Shown one piece after another: positions 1 through 10,676 of a stretch of DNA of 64,000 nucleotides. Where the stretch lies: NCBI RefSeq assembly GCF_024599795.1, contig NZ_CP102246.1:744001-808000 (forward strand), given 5' to 3'. Origin of the DNA: Enterobacter cloacae complex sp. R_G8 (GTDB taxonomy: Bacteria > Pseudomonadota > Gammaproteobacteria > Enterobacterales > Enterobacteriaceae). Position 1 is the first letter of the stretch; the number at the start of each line of letters is the position of its first letter. Made by a program: the position numbers and the translations under genes. The notes under the pieces were generated by a model. That model did no database searches. It was not told where the DNA came from and worked only from the letters and a program-made list of their open reading frames with translations.

Positions 1-720
1 GGCCGATTCCAGACGCAGATCCGCCAGGTCCAGGTAGAAGCGCGGCAGGTCAGCCGGCATACACAGACCTTTATAAATGTTTACCAGATTCGAGAGGCTA
101 CAGACGTAGAACTCTTTATCGTCCTGGAGACGTTTTTCAATGCGGCGGCGAGCGATAAACAGACGGCGTTCCATATCGCGTGGACGCCAGCCCGCAGGCG
201 CATTAACGAAAATCTGTTCAATACGAGGCAGCGAGGAGAGGGCGATTTCACCGAGCACCCCTTCGTTGGTTGGCACATCGCGCCAGCCAACAATAGACAG
301 GGTTTCACGCTGAAGTTCTTCTTCGACGATGCGGCGTGAGGCGGCAGCTTTTTCAGGATCCTGATTCAGGAACAGCATACCGACAGCGTAGTTTTTGGCT
401 AAACGCCAGCCGCGCTCTTCCGCTACGATACGGAAGAAACGATCCGGTTTTTGCAGCAGCAGACCGCAACCGTCGCCGGTTTTACCATCGGCAAGGATGG
501 CACCACGGTGCTGCATACGGGCCAGTGCGTGAATAGCAGTACGCACTACCTTGTGGCTAGGTTCGCCTTCTATGTGGGCGATCAGGCCGAAACCACAGTT
601 ATCCTTCTCAAGGGATTTATCGTACAACATATCAGTGAACCTCCCCAGGCTCGTCGGGCTTCCCACTGAACCGTGGCGCACAGGCACAGAAAGAGCATGG
701 CGACGGGGTTTGCGTTTCAT
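1..720 (-). CDS. gltB: Glutamate synthase (NADPH) large subunit, N-terminal 240 codons (partial)
   Basis: GltB, with GltD, makes two glutamates from 2-oxoglutarate and glutamine and is the main ammonia-assimilation enzyme at low ammonia. Only the N-terminal glutamine amidotransferase domain is present; the gene runs off the left edge in frame. The start at 720 gives MKRKPRRHALSVPVR, like the E. coli long precursor. A propeptide of 41 residues precedes Cys42 in DNCGFG, which becomes the N-terminal nucleophile of the mature enzyme after self-cleavage. A shorter start at Met31 (MLYDKS) is possible. It is divergent from yhcC, as in E. coli. The family is certain; only the exact start is open. Confidence 0.96.
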   Translation of the reverse strand, partial: MKRKPRRHALSVPVRHGSVGSPTSLGRFTDMLYDKSLEKDNCGFGLIAHIEGEPSHKVVRTAIHALARMQHRGAILADGKTGDGCGLLLQKPDRFFRIVAEERGWRLAKNYAVGMLFLNQDPEKAAASRRIVEEELQRETLSIVGWRDVPTNEGVLGEIALSSLPRIEQIFVNAPAGWRPRDMERRLFIARRRIEKRLQDDKEFYVCSLSNLVNIYKGLCMPADLPRFYLDLADLRLESA

Positions 721-1313
721 ACGCGGACCTCGCATTCGCCCTCTTTTTCATCCTTTCGCGCAGGTAAACAAGTTTGAGGACTTGCTTCAGAGGGAAATCT
801 CAATTACTGCATAAATATGATGAGCAGGCCGCTCATCCAGAAAGCTTCCAGCGGATTTCCAACTTATCGGGAATTGGTACACAGGTCAAATGGCAATCTT
901 ATTTATACAAAAATGTGCTAAAGATAAGTTATGTTATTGTATATAAAAGGTATTTAACTATTTTTACAACCACCTGGCGCCCGGGGAAGTCGCCGAGGAG
1001 TGTGATCTGACTCACTATATGAAAGCGGTATTATCGATGCAGCGTGCTGAATAGCGGTTTTTTAGCAGAATAATACGCTGTCATGGAGTTTAAACCCGCA
1101 TAAAGACACTGTTTTTCAATGCTGGCGTGATAAATGAAAAAAACAATCAGAACATAAGGAAAAGTAATCACGTCTGGCGTGAATGAAATTGCAGTAATCT
1201 TGAGTATTTATTCATGAGGGTAATGGCCATCCAGGGCGATTGATCCAGGTCATCGCCGACGGTGGCTAAAAATGGCAGGCTTGTCCCCTTTCTTCGGGAC
1301 GGTCTATCAGATT
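721..1313. promoter_or_regulatory. Divergent gltB/yhcC intergenic region
   Basis: This gap of nearly 600 bases between divergent starts holds no convincing gene. It has a strongly A+T-rich core around 895-965 and a second A-rich stretch around 1130-1175. The E. coli gltBDF operon has a long upstream region bound by Lrp, IHF and Crp, and the length and composition here fit that arrangement. I did not identify individual sites securely. Confidence 0.5.
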
Positions 1314-2255
1314 ATGCAGTTACAGAAATTAGTCAATATGTTTGGTGGGGATCTTTTGCAGCGCTACGGGCAAAAGGTTCACAAGCTGACGCTGCATGGC
1401 GGTTTTAGCTGCCCGAACCGCGATGGCACTCTCGGACGTGGTGGCTGTACGTTCTGCAACGTGGCTTCGTTTGCGGACGAAGCGCAGCAGCATAAATCTA
1501 TCGCGGAACAGCTCGCGCATCAGGCCCGTCTTGTGAACCGGGCAAAGCAGTATCTGGCCTATTTTCAGGCCTACACCAGCACATGGGCGGAAGTGCAGGT
1601 GCTGCGTTCCCTGTATCAGCAGGCGGTCAGCCAGGCCAATATTGTGGGGTTGTGCGTAGGCACGCGACCGGACTGCGTGCCGGACGCGGTGCTGGATCTA
1701 CTCAGCGAGTACCAGGATCAAGGGTACGAGATCTGGCTGGAACTGGGTTTGCAAACGGCTCATGACAAAACGTTGCATCGTATTAACCGTGGGCATGATT
1801 TTGCCTGCTATCAGCGCACCACTCGCCTGGCGCGCGAGCGCGGGTTGAAGGTCTGCTCGCATCTGATTGCCGGTCTGCCGGGCGAAGGGCTGCAGCATGG
1901 CCTGGAGACGCTGGAAAAAGTCGTTGAAACGGGCGTAGACGGGATCAAGCTGCACCCGCTGCATATCGTACAGGGCAGCATTATGGCCAAAGCGTGGCAA
2001 GCCGGACGGTTAAACGGCATTCCACTTGATGAGTATACGGAAACGGCAGGGGAGATGATCCGCCATACGCCGCCCGAGATTGTCTACCACCGCATCTCCG
2101 CCAGCGCCCGCCGTCCAACGCTTCTGGCACCGCTGTGGTGTGAGAACCGTTGGACGGGGATGGTGGAAATTGACCGCTATCTGCATGAGCACGGTGTGCA
2201 GGGATCGGCGCTGGGAAGACCGTGGGTTGCCCCGCTACCGACGGCGACCGCCTAA
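1314..2255 (+). CDS. yhcC: Radical SAM protein YhcC (TIGR01212 family)
   Basis: A 313-residue radical SAM protein. Cys33, Cys45 and Cys48 (C-x11-C-x2-C, ending GGCTFC) match the [4Fe-4S] cluster ligands of the YhcC/TIGR01212 subfamily; the substrate is unknown. The start was chosen at [10 protein letters not shown] to match E. coli; an upstream in-frame ATG at 1272 would add 14 unrelated residues. The C-terminus is odd. After the conserved GRPW the protein ends VAPLPTATA, whereas I recall a different short tail in E. coli. The last seven codons lie antisense to the end of yjgR, with a 21-base tail-to-tail overlap. In E. coli arcB is the next gene; here it is 12.6 kb away. Confidence 0.93.
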   Translation: MQLQKLVNMFGGDLLQRYGQKVHKLTLHGGFSCPNRDGTLGRGGCTFCNVASFADEAQQHKSIAEQLAHQARLVNRAKQYLAYFQAYTSTWAEVQVLRSLYQQAVSQANIVGLCVGTRPDCVPDAVLDLLSEYQDQGYEIWLELGLQTAHDKTLHRINRGHDFACYQRTTRLARERGLKVCSHLIAGLPGEGLQHGLETLEKVVETGVDGIKLHPLHIVQGSIMAKAWQAGRLNGIPLDEYTETAGEMIRHTPPEIVYHRISASARRPTLLAPLWCENRWTGMVEIDRYLHEHGVQGSALGRPWVAPLPTATA

Positions 2256-3737
2256 CAAACTCCCCAGCATGCCGCGCACAATCTGATTCGTGACCTGCCG
2301 CGCGGCGCTTTTCGCCATCGTCTGTACAACGCCATCGCGCTTGCCGCCGCGCGGCCCGGTGCTGCCAAACAAAATGTCTTTCAGCCCACCCAGAATGCCG
2401 TCATCCACCGCGACTGACTGGCCTTTGGCAGGAGGCGCATCCTGCGATTCGGTGGTGGCCTGTACGCCTTTTTGTAGCATCTCGAAGGCAGATTCACGAT
2501 CCACTTCGTCTTCGTATTTCCCGTAAACCGGGGAGTGGTTAATCAGGGCATTGCGCTCATCGTCTGTCACCGGTCCCATCCGCGAGCAAGGGGCAATCAC
2601 CATGGCACGTTCCACAATGGACGGGCTGCCCTTGGCATCAAGGAACGAAATCAGCGCTTCACCGGTGCCCAGCGCCTGGATCGCCGCTTCGGTATCAAAG
2701 TCCGGATTCGCGCGCATGGTTTGTGCGGCAGCTTTGACGGCTTTCTGATCTTTTGGCGTAAAGGCGCGCAGGGCGTGCTGGACGCGGTTACCGAGTTGTC
2801 CCAGTACGTTATCGGGGATATCCGACGGGTTTTGCGAGACAAACCAGACGCCGACGCCTTTGGAGCGGATCAGGCGGATAACCTGCTCGATCTTGTCCAG
2901 CAGCACCTGCGGTGCGTCGTTAAACAGCAGGTGCGCTTCATCAAAGAAGAACACCAGCTTCGGCTTCTCAAGGTCGCCCGCCTCTGGCAGCTGTTCGTAA
3001 AGTTCAGAGAGCATCCACAGCAGGCTGGCGGCGTAGAGTTTCGGCATCTGGTAGAGCTTCTCTGAACTCAGGATATTAATGATGCCCTTGCCGCTGCTGT
3101 CGGTGCGCATCCAGTCTTTGATATCCAGCATCGGCTCGCCGAAGAAATGTTCTGCCCCCTGTTGCTCCAGCGTCAGTAACCCGCGCTGAATAGCCCCTAC
3201 TGAGGCACTGCTGATGTTGCCGTACTGGTTCTGGAAAGATTTAGCGTTATCGCCGATGTACTGGGTAATGGCGCGCAGATCTTTGAAATCAAGCAGCAGC
3301 AGCCCCTGGTCATCGGCAATACGGAAGATGATGTTCAACACCCCGGACTGGACATCGTTGAGGTTCAGGAGACGGGCCAGCAGCAGCGGGCCAAGATCGG
3401 AGACGGTGGCTCGTACCGGATGACCTTTCTCACCAAAAATATCCCAGACAACAACCGGGTTGTTGTGGGGCGTCCAGTCATTGACGCCGATATTTTTCAG
3501 GCGCTCAATCAGTTTCTCGGACGGAGTCCCCTCCTGAGCCACACCGGTTAAATCGCCTTTTACATCGGCCATAAAGACCGGCACGCCAATCTCAGAGAGC
3601 GATTCGGCCAGCTTCTGCAGGGTCACGGTTTTCCCTGTCCCGGTGGCACCGGTGATCAGGCCGTGACGGTTCGCCATCGCAGGCAGTAAAAACAGCTCTT
3701 TCTCCAGCGTCCTGGCAATCAACAATGGTGTACTCAT
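2235..3737 (-). CDS. yjgR: HerA-like P-loop ATPase YjgR (DUF853 family)
   Basis: A 500-residue protein of the DUF853 / HerA-type ATPase family, related to DNA-translocating ATPases; its cellular role is not established. Walker A is GATGTGKT at residues 30-37 and a Walker B-like stretch [10 protein letters not shown] lies near residue 265. A conserved glycine/arginine tail ends in GGRRR. The start at 3737 ([10 protein letters not shown]) has a GAGAGG Shine-Dalgarno nine bases upstream; the ATG at 3746 sits directly on that motif and is unlikely. In E. coli yjgR faces lptG; here it faces and overlaps yhcC, so this end marks a rearrangement junction. Confidence 0.93.
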   Translation of the reverse strand: MSTPLLIARTLEKELFLLPAMANRHGLITGATGTGKTVTLQKLAESLSEIGVPVFMADVKGDLTGVAQEGTPSEKLIERLKNIGVNDWTPHNNPVVVWDIFGEKGHPVRATVSDLGPLLLARLLNLNDVQSGVLNIIFRIADDQGLLLLDFKDLRAITQYIGDNAKSFQNQYGNISSASVGAIQRGLLTLEQQGAEHFFGEPMLDIKDWMRTDSSGKGIINILSSEKLYQMPKLYAASLLWMLSELYEQLPEAGDLEKPKLVFFFDEAHLLFNDAPQVLLDKIEQVIRLIRSKGVGVWFVSQNPSDIPDNVLGQLGNRVQHALRAFTPKDQKAVKAAAQTMRANPDFDTEAAIQALGTGEALISFLDAKGSPSIVERAMVIAPCSRMGPVTDDERNALINHSPVYGKYEDEVDRESAFEMLQKGVQATTESQDAPPAKGQSVAVDDGILGGLKDILFGSTGPRGGKRDGVVQTMAKSAARQVTNQIVRGMLGSLLGGRRR

Positions 3738-3874
3738 GATACTCATCCTCTCTTAGTCCTCGGTGGAGTATAGGCAACCTGACGGCAAAATGGCGGTAAA
3801 AATTCCTTACTTTGCGGCGTATTACCCAGCGCGGACTATGCTTTTGCATACGGTTCACAACATGTTGGGAATGT

Positions 3875-5521
3875 ATGTCCAGATTCTTTTTTAATAATCG
3901 CAAACAACTGGTCAACGATGCTATTGAAGGCATTCTGATTTCTGCTCCGCACGGCAATCTCGTCAAGCTCGATGTTGATCCCGCCATTCGCATTGTGGCG
4001 CGCAGCGACTGGGACAAGAGCCGCGTGGCGGTGATCTCCGGTGGCGGCTCAGGGCATGAACCGGCACATGCCGGGTTTGTTGGTAAAGGGATGCTCACGG
4101 CGGCGGTCTGTGGCGACCTGTTCGCCTCGCCGAGCGTGGATGCGGTGCTGAATGCCATTGTGGCGGTAACGGGCGACCGTGGCTGCCTGCTGATCGTTAA
4201 AAACTACACCGGTGACCGCCTGAACTTTGGCCTGGCGGCAGAAAAGGCTAAACGCTACGGCCTGAAGGTGGAGATGGTGATTGTGGCAGACGATATTGCG
4301 CTGCCGGACAACAAACAGCCGCGCGGCATTGCCGGTACGGCGCTGGTTCATAAGATCGCGGGTTATGCCGCAGAGCATGGAAAATCGCTAAGTGAAGTGC
4401 GTGATATTGCGCAACAGGCCTGCGATAACCTCTGGAGCCTGGGCGTTGCGATGCAAACGTGTAATTTGCCGGGAAGCGACGAGGAAGAAGGGCGCATTAA
4501 GCAAGGCCATGTCGAGCTGGGTCTGGGCATTCATGGTGAGCCGGGGGCTTCCGTCGTGGATACGCAGAACAGCAAAGCGATTATCGACACGCTGGTGACG
4601 CCGCTTAAGGCTCAGGCCGGTGACGGGCGCTTCGCTGTGTTAATCAATAACCTGGGTGGGGTATCAGCGCTTGAGATGGCTCTGCTCACCAAAGAGCTGG
4701 CGCACTCGGCCCTGAAAGAGAACATTGCGTACCTGATTGGCCCGGCACCACTGGTGAGTGCCCTGGATATGAAGGGCTTTTCGCTGACGCTGCTGAAGCT
4801 GAACGATCTGTTCGAGAAAGCCCTTCATGAAGAGGTGGAGACGTTGGGCTGGCAGAAGCCGGTGGCGTTTGCACCGTTGCGGACCCAGGAGCATAGCGCG
4901 ATCCACGACCGCGTGGAGTTTACCCCGTCCGCGAATCCGCAGGTGGGCGAGTATGTCTCTGTGGCGACAAACACCCTGATTCGACTGGAAAACCGTCTTA
5001 ACGCGCTGGATGCGAAAGTGGGGGATGGCGATACCGGATCCACCTTTGCGCAAGGGGCGCGGGAGATTGCGCAGCGTCTGGAGGAGAACAACCTGCCCCT
5101 TAACGATGTGTCGACATTACTCCTGCTGGTGGGGGAGCGGCTGGCAACGGTGATGGGCGGATCGAGCGGCGTATTAATGTCGATCTTCTTCACGGCGGCC
5201 GGGCAAAAGCTGCATGACGGACAATCGCTTGCGGATGCCTTGCTGAGCGGGCTGGCACAAATGAAGCAGTATGGCGGGGCCGATCTTGGCGATCGCACAC
5301 TGATCGACGCGCTGCAACCGGCGCTGGAGGCATTGCAGAAAGGGGATCTTAAGGCAGCAGCGCAGGCGGCACAGCAGGGCGCAGAGGCAACGGCCAGAAT
5401 GGGCAAAGCAGGTGCGGGGCGCTCGTCGTATGTGAATAAAGAGAATCTGGATGGGGTAATGGATCCGGGGGCGGTCGCGGTGGCAGAGGTGTTTAAGGCC
5501 ATGGTAGAAGCAAAACGGTAA
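3875..5521 (+). CDS. ATP-dependent dihydroxyacetone kinase (DhaK-DhaL fusion)
   Basis: A 548-residue single-chain kinase that phosphorylates dihydroxyacetone (or related short keto-sugars such as glyceraldehyde) with ATP, like the Citrobacter freundii enzyme rather than the three-subunit PTS-dependent E. coli kinase. The N-terminal Dak1 domain has GGGSGHEPAH and His220 in GIHGEPGAS, at the position of the substrate-binding histidine in C. freundii. The C-terminal Dak2/DhaL nucleotide domain has DAKVGDGDTGS near residue 379 and MGGSSGVLMS. The start at 3875 (MSRFFFNNRK) matches the family; upstream in-frame codons look spurious. No glycerol dehydrogenase or activator gene is adjacent. In E. 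coli K-12 the yjgR-ahr interval carries the L-idonate (idn) genes instead. Confidence 0.93.
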   Translation: MSRFFFNNRKQLVNDAIEGILISAPHGNLVKLDVDPAIRIVARSDWDKSRVAVISGGGSGHEPAHAGFVGKGMLTAAVCGDLFASPSVDAVLNAIVAVTGDRGCLLIVKNYTGDRLNFGLAAEKAKRYGLKVEMVIVADDIALPDNKQPRGIAGTALVHKIAGYAAEHGKSLSEVRDIAQQACDNLWSLGVAMQTCNLPGSDEEEGRIKQGHVELGLGIHGEPGASVVDTQNSKAIIDTLVTPLKAQAGDGRFAVLINNLGGVSALEMALLTKELAHSALKENIAYLIGPAPLVSALDMKGFSLTLLKLNDLFEKALHEEVETLGWQKPVAFAPLRTQEHSAIHDRVEFTPSANPQVGEYVSVATNTLIRLENRLNALDAKVGDGDTGSTFAQGAREIAQRLEENNLPLNDVSTLLLLVGERLATVMGGSSGVLMSIFFTAAGQKLHDGQSLADALLSGLAQMKQYGGADLGDRTLIDALQPALEALQKGDLKAAAQAAQQGAEATARMGKAGAGRSSYVNKENLDGVMDPGAVAVAEVFKAMVEAKR

Positions 5522-5538
5522 CAACCGTTACCGTTTTT
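5512..5538 (+). terminator. Terminator at the 3' end of the dihydroxyacetone kinase gene
   Basis: A perfect 11-bp stem (AAAACGGTAAC / GTTACCGTTTT) with an AACC loop and a short T run. The left arm contains the stop codon of the kinase gene. Confidence 0.8.
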
Positions 5539-5548
5539 AGTGTTTGCG

Positions 5549-5581
5549 CCCTCTCCCCGTGGGAGAGGGTTGGGGTGAGGG
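5549..5581. repeat. Enterobacterial intergenic palindromic repeat
   Basis: Between two convergent genes lies CCCTCTCCCCGTGGGAGAGG followed by a G-rich tail GGTTGGGGTGAGGG. This motif recurs between genes in many enterobacterial genomes as a short dispersed palindrome. Its assignment rests on recognition of the motif, since only one copy was found here. Confidence 0.6.
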
Positions 5582-5613
5582 TATCAGGCCGCACATACCC
5601 CGGCACAATCACA

Positions 5614-6633
5614 TCAAAAATCCGCTTTCAACACCACGCGATAACGGGCTTTGCCGTCACGCACGTGTTGAATAGCTTCGTTGATTTTCGACATCGGATA
5701 GAGTTCGGTGGTGGGAGACACTTTCGTGCGCCCGGCGAACTTCATCAGTTTGCGCAACTCGTACGGCGTACCGGTTGCAGAGCCGGACACGCTGCGATCC
5801 CCGCCGATCAGGGTAAACGCCGGAACCGGTAGCGGCTTCAGCACGGCACCCACCGTATGGAAGTTACCGCCGTAGGCCAATGCTTCAAAGTACGGCTGCC
5901 AGTCGAGATCGACATTAACAGTGTTGATGATCAGATCGAATTGACCCGCCAGCGCGTTCAGGGCTTCCGGATCGCGGCTGTTCACCACTTTATCCGCCCC
6001 CATCGCCAGCACTTCTTGCTCTTTCGCCGGGTTAGAACTGAACGCCGTTACTTCACAGCCCATTGCGTGCAGCAGCTTGATGGCAATATGACCGAGACCC
6101 CCGATGCCAATCACGCCCACACGGCTGGTGGCGGTAATATGGTGCATCAGCAGCGGTTTAAACACGGTAATGCCGCCACACAGCAGCGGACCGGCAGATT
6201 CGATATCAATGCTGTCCGGCAGCGGAATGACCCATTGCCAGTCGGCGCGCAGTTTATCGGCAAAACCGCCCTTGTTGAGGATGGTTGGCACGGCGCCTTC
6301 AAGGCAGTTGATCTGGTTACCGCTGATACAGGCGTCGCAATGACCGCAGCTGCGTGCCGTCCAGCCAATACCCACGCGCTGGCCTACTTTCAGGCCTTTG
6401 TCCTGCGCAGCGCTACCGAGCGCCACGACGCGGCCAATGACCTCGTGTCCGGCGACCAGTGGATAGCTTGAAAAGCCCCATTCGTTGTCGATCATGGAGA
6501 GATCCGAGTGGCAGATCCCGCAGTAATCAACCTGTACTTCGACGTCTTCTGCTTTTAGTTCGCCCGCATCGTACTCGTACAGCTCAAGTTCTGCACCCGC
6601 CTGCGGTGCGGCGTAGCTTTTTATCTTCGACAT
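5614..6633 (-). CDS. ahr: NADPH-dependent aldehyde reductase Ahr (zinc alcohol dehydrogenase family)
   Basis: A 339-residue medium-chain zinc dehydrogenase, close to E. coli Ahr (YjgB), which reduces a broad range of aldehydes with NADPH. CGICHSD at residues 38-44 and GHE near residue 63 provide the catalytic zinc site. CGHCDAC and a later Cys form the structural zinc site. GIGGLGH near residue 180 is the nucleotide-binding glycine motif. The start at 6633 ([10 protein letters not shown]) has a strong GGGGG Shine-Dalgarno; an ATG 42 bases upstream would add an unrelated leader. It is followed in the same direction by nothing and converges with the kinase gene. Confidence 0.95.
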   Translation of the reverse strand: MSKIKSYAAPQAGAELELYEYDAGELKAEDVEVQVDYCGICHSDLSMIDNEWGFSSYPLVAGHEVIGRVVALGSAAQDKGLKVGQRVGIGWTARSCGHCDACISGNQINCLEGAVPTILNKGGFADKLRADWQWVIPLPDSIDIESAGPLLCGGITVFKPLLMHHITATSRVGVIGIGGLGHIAIKLLHAMGCEVTAFSSNPAKEQEVLAMGADKVVNSRDPEALNALAGQFDLIINTVNVDLDWQPYFEALAYGGNFHTVGAVLKPLPVPAFTLIGGDRSVSGSATGTPYELRKLMKFAGRTKVSPTTELYPMSKINEAIQHVRDGKARYRVVLKADF

Positions 6634-6716
6634 CGTGTTTCCCCCGTTGTGGTGTGAACTGAGAGTGTAGAGCATTCAGTTAACCATCGCTTAACAGAAG
6701 AGGGCGGGAACAAAAT

Positions 6717-7232
6717 TTACAGCGCTTTCAGCATCCTGACTTCGCAATCGACGTGGCCGGTACAGCCCAGCGGCGCATCGATATGCTGAAAGCCCAGATG
6801 TTCATACAGGCCGATGGCCTCTTTGAGGAAGGCGGTTGTTTCGAGGTAGCAGCGTGTAAAACCCTGATTGCGGGCATGTTCGAGTGCAACCAGCGCCAGT
6901 TTTTTCGCCAGGCCTTGCCCGCGAACTGATGGCAGGAAATACATTTTCTGCAATTCGCAGATATCCGGCTCGCTGCAGCTGAGCGGCGCAACGCCGCCGC
7001 CGCCTACCACCTGGCCATTCTGTTCAATAACCCAATAGGCGTGGCCTGGCTGGCTGTACAGCTGAAACAGCTCATCCAGATTCGGGTCGGCAACCGTATA
7101 GCCTTTATCGGCCGTCAGGCCATACTCGGCAGAGACGGTGCGGATAACGGCGGCAATCGCCGGGTTGTCCTGCTCAGTGATCCGACGCATCGTCGTCGCG
7201 ACGGGGGTAATCACGCTCATAGCATTACTCAT
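6717..7232 (-). CDS. yjgM: GNAT-family N-acetyltransferase YjgM
   Basis: A GNAT acetyltransferase of about 171 residues, matching E. coli YjgM (167). The acetyl-CoA loop appears as [10 protein letters not shown] with the preceding beta strand ELQKMYFLP, and the C-terminal half ends [19 protein letters not shown]. The acceptor substrate is not evident. The start is uncertain: ATGs at 7232 ([10 protein letters not shown]) and 7220 both lack a strong Shine-Dalgarno, and an in-frame ATG at 7286 is less likely. It lies downstream of valS on the same strand but is separated from it by a strong hairpin. Its neighbour ahr is not adjacent to it in E. coli. Confidence 0.88.
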   Translation of the reverse strand: MSNAMSVITPVATTMRRITEQDNPAIAAVIRTVSAEYGLTADKGYTVADPNLDELFQLYSQPGHAYWVIEQNGQVVGGGGVAPLSCSEPDICELQKMYFLPSVRGQGLAKKLALVALEHARNQGFTRCYLETTAFLKEAIGLYEHLGFQHIDAPLGCTGHVDCEVRMLKAL

Positions 7233-7308
7233 GACAAAAATTGACACACAACTGCTGTTAATAGCACCGCAGAAAGGGGAGTGCAAGCGAGGAGTTTTCA
7301 GGAAGAGT

Positions 7309-7336
7309 ACCCCTTACGCCCTGAAGCGTAAGGGGT
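7309..7336. terminator. Strong hairpin just downstream of valS
   Basis: A perfect 11-bp inverted repeat, ACCCCTTACGC / GCGTAAGGGGT, with a 6-base loop, lies 8 bases past the valS stop. No U-tract follows on the valS strand, so it may stabilise or process the 3' end rather than terminate on its own. Confidence 0.55.
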
Positions 7337-7343
7337 AAAAGCA

Positions 7344-10199
7344 TTACAGGGCCGCAATAACCGCCTGCTGCTCAATCAGTTTGGTTTTCGCATCGGCGAA
7401 AGCAACCAGGCGTTCACGCTCTTTGGCGATGACCGCTTCCGGCGCGCGGGCGACAAAGCCTTCGTTCGCCAGTTTGCTTTCGATTTTGCCAATTTCCACG
7501 TCGACTTTGGCCACTTCTTTCGCCAGACGAGCCAGCTCGGCATCTTTGTCGACAAGACCCGCCATTGGGATCAGCAGCTCAGCGCCATCGATGATTTTTG
7601 TCACAGAGACCGGACCTTTGTCATCGGCTGGCAGCACGGTGATGCTTTCCAGACGCGCCATGGTTTTCAGGAAGGTGTTGTTCTCGGTGACACGACGAAC
7701 AGCCGCGTCGCTGCAACCGCGCAGGAGCAGTTCCAGTGGTTTGCCCGGGGCGATGTTCATTTCTGCACGGATGTTACGTACAGCGACGATCGCCTGCTTC
7801 AGCCACTCGGTATCCGCTGAGGCAGCTTCATCCACTTTAGCGGCGTCGAATTCCGGGAACGGCTGCAGCATAATGGTGTCGGCGTTGATACCCGCAATCA
7901 CTTTCACACGCTGCCAGATGGTTTCGGTGATAAATGGAATGACCGGATGCGCCAGACGCAGCAGACCTTCCAGCACGGTAATCAGCGTGTTACGCGTACC
8001 GCGCAGTTCCGCCTCCGTTCCACCGTTCATGACCGGCTTCGCCAGCTCCAGATACCAGTCACAGAACTGGTTCCAGGTGAATTCGTACAGAATGCCCGCC
8101 GCGATGTCGAAGCGGTAGCTGTCCAGCGCCTCGCGGAACGCTTTCACCGTCTGGTTGAACTCGGCCAGGATCCAGCGATCGGCCAGAGACAGGATCATCT
8201 CGCCGCCGTTGAAGCCGCAATCCTGATCTTCGGTGTTCATCAGCACGAAGCGGCTGGCGTTCCACAGTTTGTTACAGAAGTTACGGTAACCTTCCAGACG
8301 CTTCATGTCCCAGTTGATATCGCGACCGGTGGAGGCCAGCGCTGCCAGGGTGAAACGCAGGGCGTCGGTACCGTGAGATTCAATCCCGTTCGGGAACTGT
8401 TTCTCGGTGCGTTTGCGGATCTTCTCTGCCAGCTGCGGCTGCATCATGTTGCCGGTACGTTTTTCCAGCAGCTCTTCCAGGGAGATACCATCAACCATAT
8501 CCAGCGGGTCAATGACGTTGCCCTTGGATTTGGACATCTTCTGGCCTTCATCGTCACGGATAAGACCGGTCATATAGACGGTATGGAACGGAACCTGTGG
8601 CTTGCCGTTTTCATCTTTGATGAAGTGCATGGTCATCATGATCATGCGGGCAATCCAGAAGAAGATAATATCGAAGCCGGAGACCATCACGCTGGTTGGG
8701 TGGAACTGACGCAGCGCGTCGGTGTTCTCTGGCCAGCCGAGGGTGGAGAAGGTCCACAGCGCGGAGGAGAACCAGGTATCCAGCACGTCTTCGTCCTGAC
8801 GCAGGGCAACATCCGCGCTCAGGTTGTTTTCCTGACGCACTTCATCTTCACTGCGGCCAACGTACACGTTGCCTTCGTTGTCGTACCATGCCGGGATACG
8901 GTGACCCCACCACAGCTGACGGGAGATACACCAGTCCTGAATATCGCGCATCCAGGAGAAGTACATGTTTTCGTACTGTTTTGGCACGAACTGAATGCTG
9001 CCGTTTTCAACCGCTTCAACAGCCGGTTTTGCCAGCACGTCGGCACGCACGTACCACTGGTCGGTCAGCATTGGCTCGATAACCACACCGCCGCGGTCGC
9101 CGTACGGCACGGTCAGATCGTGAGGTTTAATCTCTTCCAGCAGGCCGAGGGCGTCAACGGCAGCCACAATTGCTTTACGCGCGGCAAAGCGTTCCAGCTT
9201 CTGGAACTCAGCCGGGATGTCGCTGGAGTAAACGTCGGATTCGTTGCCTTTGGTGTCATACACTTCTGCGCTTTCGCGGATATCACCGTCGAAGGTCAGA
9301 ATGTTGATCATTGGCAGGGCGTGACGACGACCTACTTCGTAGTCGTTGAAGTCGTGTGCCGGGGTGATCTTCACGCAGCCGGTACCTTTTTCCATGTCGG
9401 CGTGTTCATCACCCACAATCGGAATACGGCGGTTAACCAGCGGCAGCACCACGAATTTGCCAATCAGATCTTTATAACGCGGATCTTCCGGGTTAACGGC
9501 CACGCCGGTATCGCCCAGCAGGGTTTCCGGACGGGTGGTCGCCACCACTAAGTAATCTTTACCGTCTGCGGTTTTCGCGCCGTCGGCCAGCGGATAGCGG
9601 ATGTGCCACATGGAGCCTTTAGACTCGCGGTTTTCCACTTCCAGGTCAGAGATGGCGGTGCGCAGTTTCGGGTCCCAGTTTACCAGGCGTTTGCCACGGT
9701 AAATCAGGTCTTCTTTGTACAGACGGACGAACACTTCTTTCACGGCGTTGGAAAGGCCTTCGTCCATGGTGAAACGCTCGCGCTCCCAGTCTACGGAGTT
9801 ACCGAGACGGCGCATCTGACGGGTAATGGTGCCGCCAGATTCTGCTTTCCACTGCCAGATTTTGTCGATAAAGGCGTCGCGGCCGTAGTCGTGACGGGTT
9901 TTACTCTCTTCAGCGGCAATCTTACGTTCAACCACCATTTGGGTCGCGATACCCGCGTGGTCAGTCCCCGCCTGCCACAGGGTGTTTTTGCCCTGCATGC
10001 GCTGGTAGCGGATCATGGTATCCATGATGGTCTGCTGGAAGGCATGACCCATATGCAAACTGCCGGTGACGTTCGGCGGCGGGATCATGATGCAGAAGGA
10101 CTCTTTGCTTTCATCGCCGTTAGGCTTGAAATAGCCCTGCTGTTCCCAGTGCTCGTAAAGCGGCTGTTCGATATCGCGTGGGTTATATGTCTTTTCCAT
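7344..10199 (-). CDS. valS: Valyl-tRNA synthetase
   Basis: A class I aminoacyl-tRNA synthetase of 951 residues, the same length as E. coli ValS. It charges tRNA-Val and edits mischarged threonine. The HIGH-type motif is GSLHMGHAF near residue 47 and KMSKSKGN lies near residue 554. An editing (CP1) domain sits between them, and a C-terminal anticodon-binding domain ends in a coiled coil rich in K/E/A. The start overlaps the holC stop by one base (TAATG), so translation is probably coupled in a pepA/holC/valS transcription unit as in E. coli. Confidence 0.99.
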   Translation of the reverse strand: MEKTYNPRDIEQPLYEHWEQQGYFKPNGDESKESFCIMIPPPNVTGSLHMGHAFQQTIMDTMIRYQRMQGKNTLWQAGTDHAGIATQMVVERKIAAEESKTRHDYGRDAFIDKIWQWKAESGGTITRQMRRLGNSVDWERERFTMDEGLSNAVKEVFVRLYKEDLIYRGKRLVNWDPKLRTAISDLEVENRESKGSMWHIRYPLADGAKTADGKDYLVVATTRPETLLGDTGVAVNPEDPRYKDLIGKFVVLPLVNRRIPIVGDEHADMEKGTGCVKITPAHDFNDYEVGRRHALPMINILTFDGDIRESAEVYDTKGNESDVYSSDIPAEFQKLERFAARKAIVAAVDALGLLEEIKPHDLTVPYGDRGGVVIEPMLTDQWYVRADVLAKPAVEAVENGSIQFVPKQYENMYFSWMRDIQDWCISRQLWWGHRIPAWYDNEGNVYVGRSEDEVRQENNLSADVALRQDEDVLDTWFSSALWTFSTLGWPENTDALRQFHPTSVMVSGFDIIFFWIARMIMMTMHFIKDENGKPQVPFHTVYMTGLIRDDEGQKMSKSKGNVIDPLDMVDGISLEELLEKRTGNMMQPQLAEKIRKRTEKQFPNGIESHGTDALRFTLAALASTGRDINWDMKRLEGYRNFCNKLWNASRFVLMNTEDQDCGFNGGEMILSLADRWILAEFNQTVKAFREALDSYRFDIAAGILYEFTWNQFCDWYLELAKPVMNGGTEAELRGTRNTLITVLEGLLRLAHPVIPFITETIWQRVKVIAGINADTIMLQPFPEFDAAKVDEAASADTEWLKQAIVAVRNIRAEMNIAPGKPLELLLRGCSDAAVRRVTENNTFLKTMARLESITVLPADDKGPVSVTKIIDGAELLIPMAGLVDKDAELARLAKEVAKVDVEIGKIESKLANEGFVARAPEAVIAKERERLVAFADAKTKLIEQQAVIAAL

Positions 10200-10642
10200 T
10201 ATTTCCAGGTTGCCGTATTCAGGTTAAAACCAGCCAGGCGGTACGCTTTGTAGCGTTCGCGCGCCAGTTGTTTCAAGGATTCTTCGTAAGGGACAAAGTC
10301 TACCACTTCTGTGAAAGCGGTGGCAAAATCTGCAAAATCTATCCGCAGGCTAATCAGAATATCGCGCGCGCTGCTGTTGCGCTTTTGCGGCCAGGCTATC
10401 TCTACCGGTGCGCCGCCGCGCGGACCTTCGCCAGACAGGTTATGCGGAACAAAACTCTCCGGCGGGCGGGCCCACAGCGCTTCGTCCAGGCGAATCGCCT
10501 GTTGTTCATCTTCACAGGCAATGAGCACACGCTTACCTGCGCGCCAACGTTCTGCGGCAATTTCACACACCAGCTGTTCTACGGCGCTGAGGCCATCCTG
10601 ATGGGTGTCGTTGTCCAGAAGGTAGAACGTTGCATTCTTCAT
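10199..10642 (-). CDS. holC: DNA polymerase III chi subunit
   Basis: A 147-residue chi subunit that links the clamp-loader complex to single-stranded-DNA-binding protein. The N-terminus [13 protein letters not shown] and the SSB/psi-binding region [17 protein letters not shown] are those of the family, and the length equals the E. coli protein. It lies between pepA and valS, as in E. coli, with a one-base overlap with valS. A BIME repeat separates it from pepA. Confidence 0.97.
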   Translation of the reverse strand: MKNATFYLLDNDTHQDGLSAVEQLVCEIAAERWRAGKRVLIACEDEQQAIRLDEALWARPPESFVPHNLSGEGPRGGAPVEIAWPQKRNSSARDILISLRIDFADFATAFTEVVDFVPYEESLKQLARERYKAYRLAGFNLNTATWK

Positions 10643-10676
10643 ATATGGGGCTTCTTAGTTTGGATTCAAATGCAAA

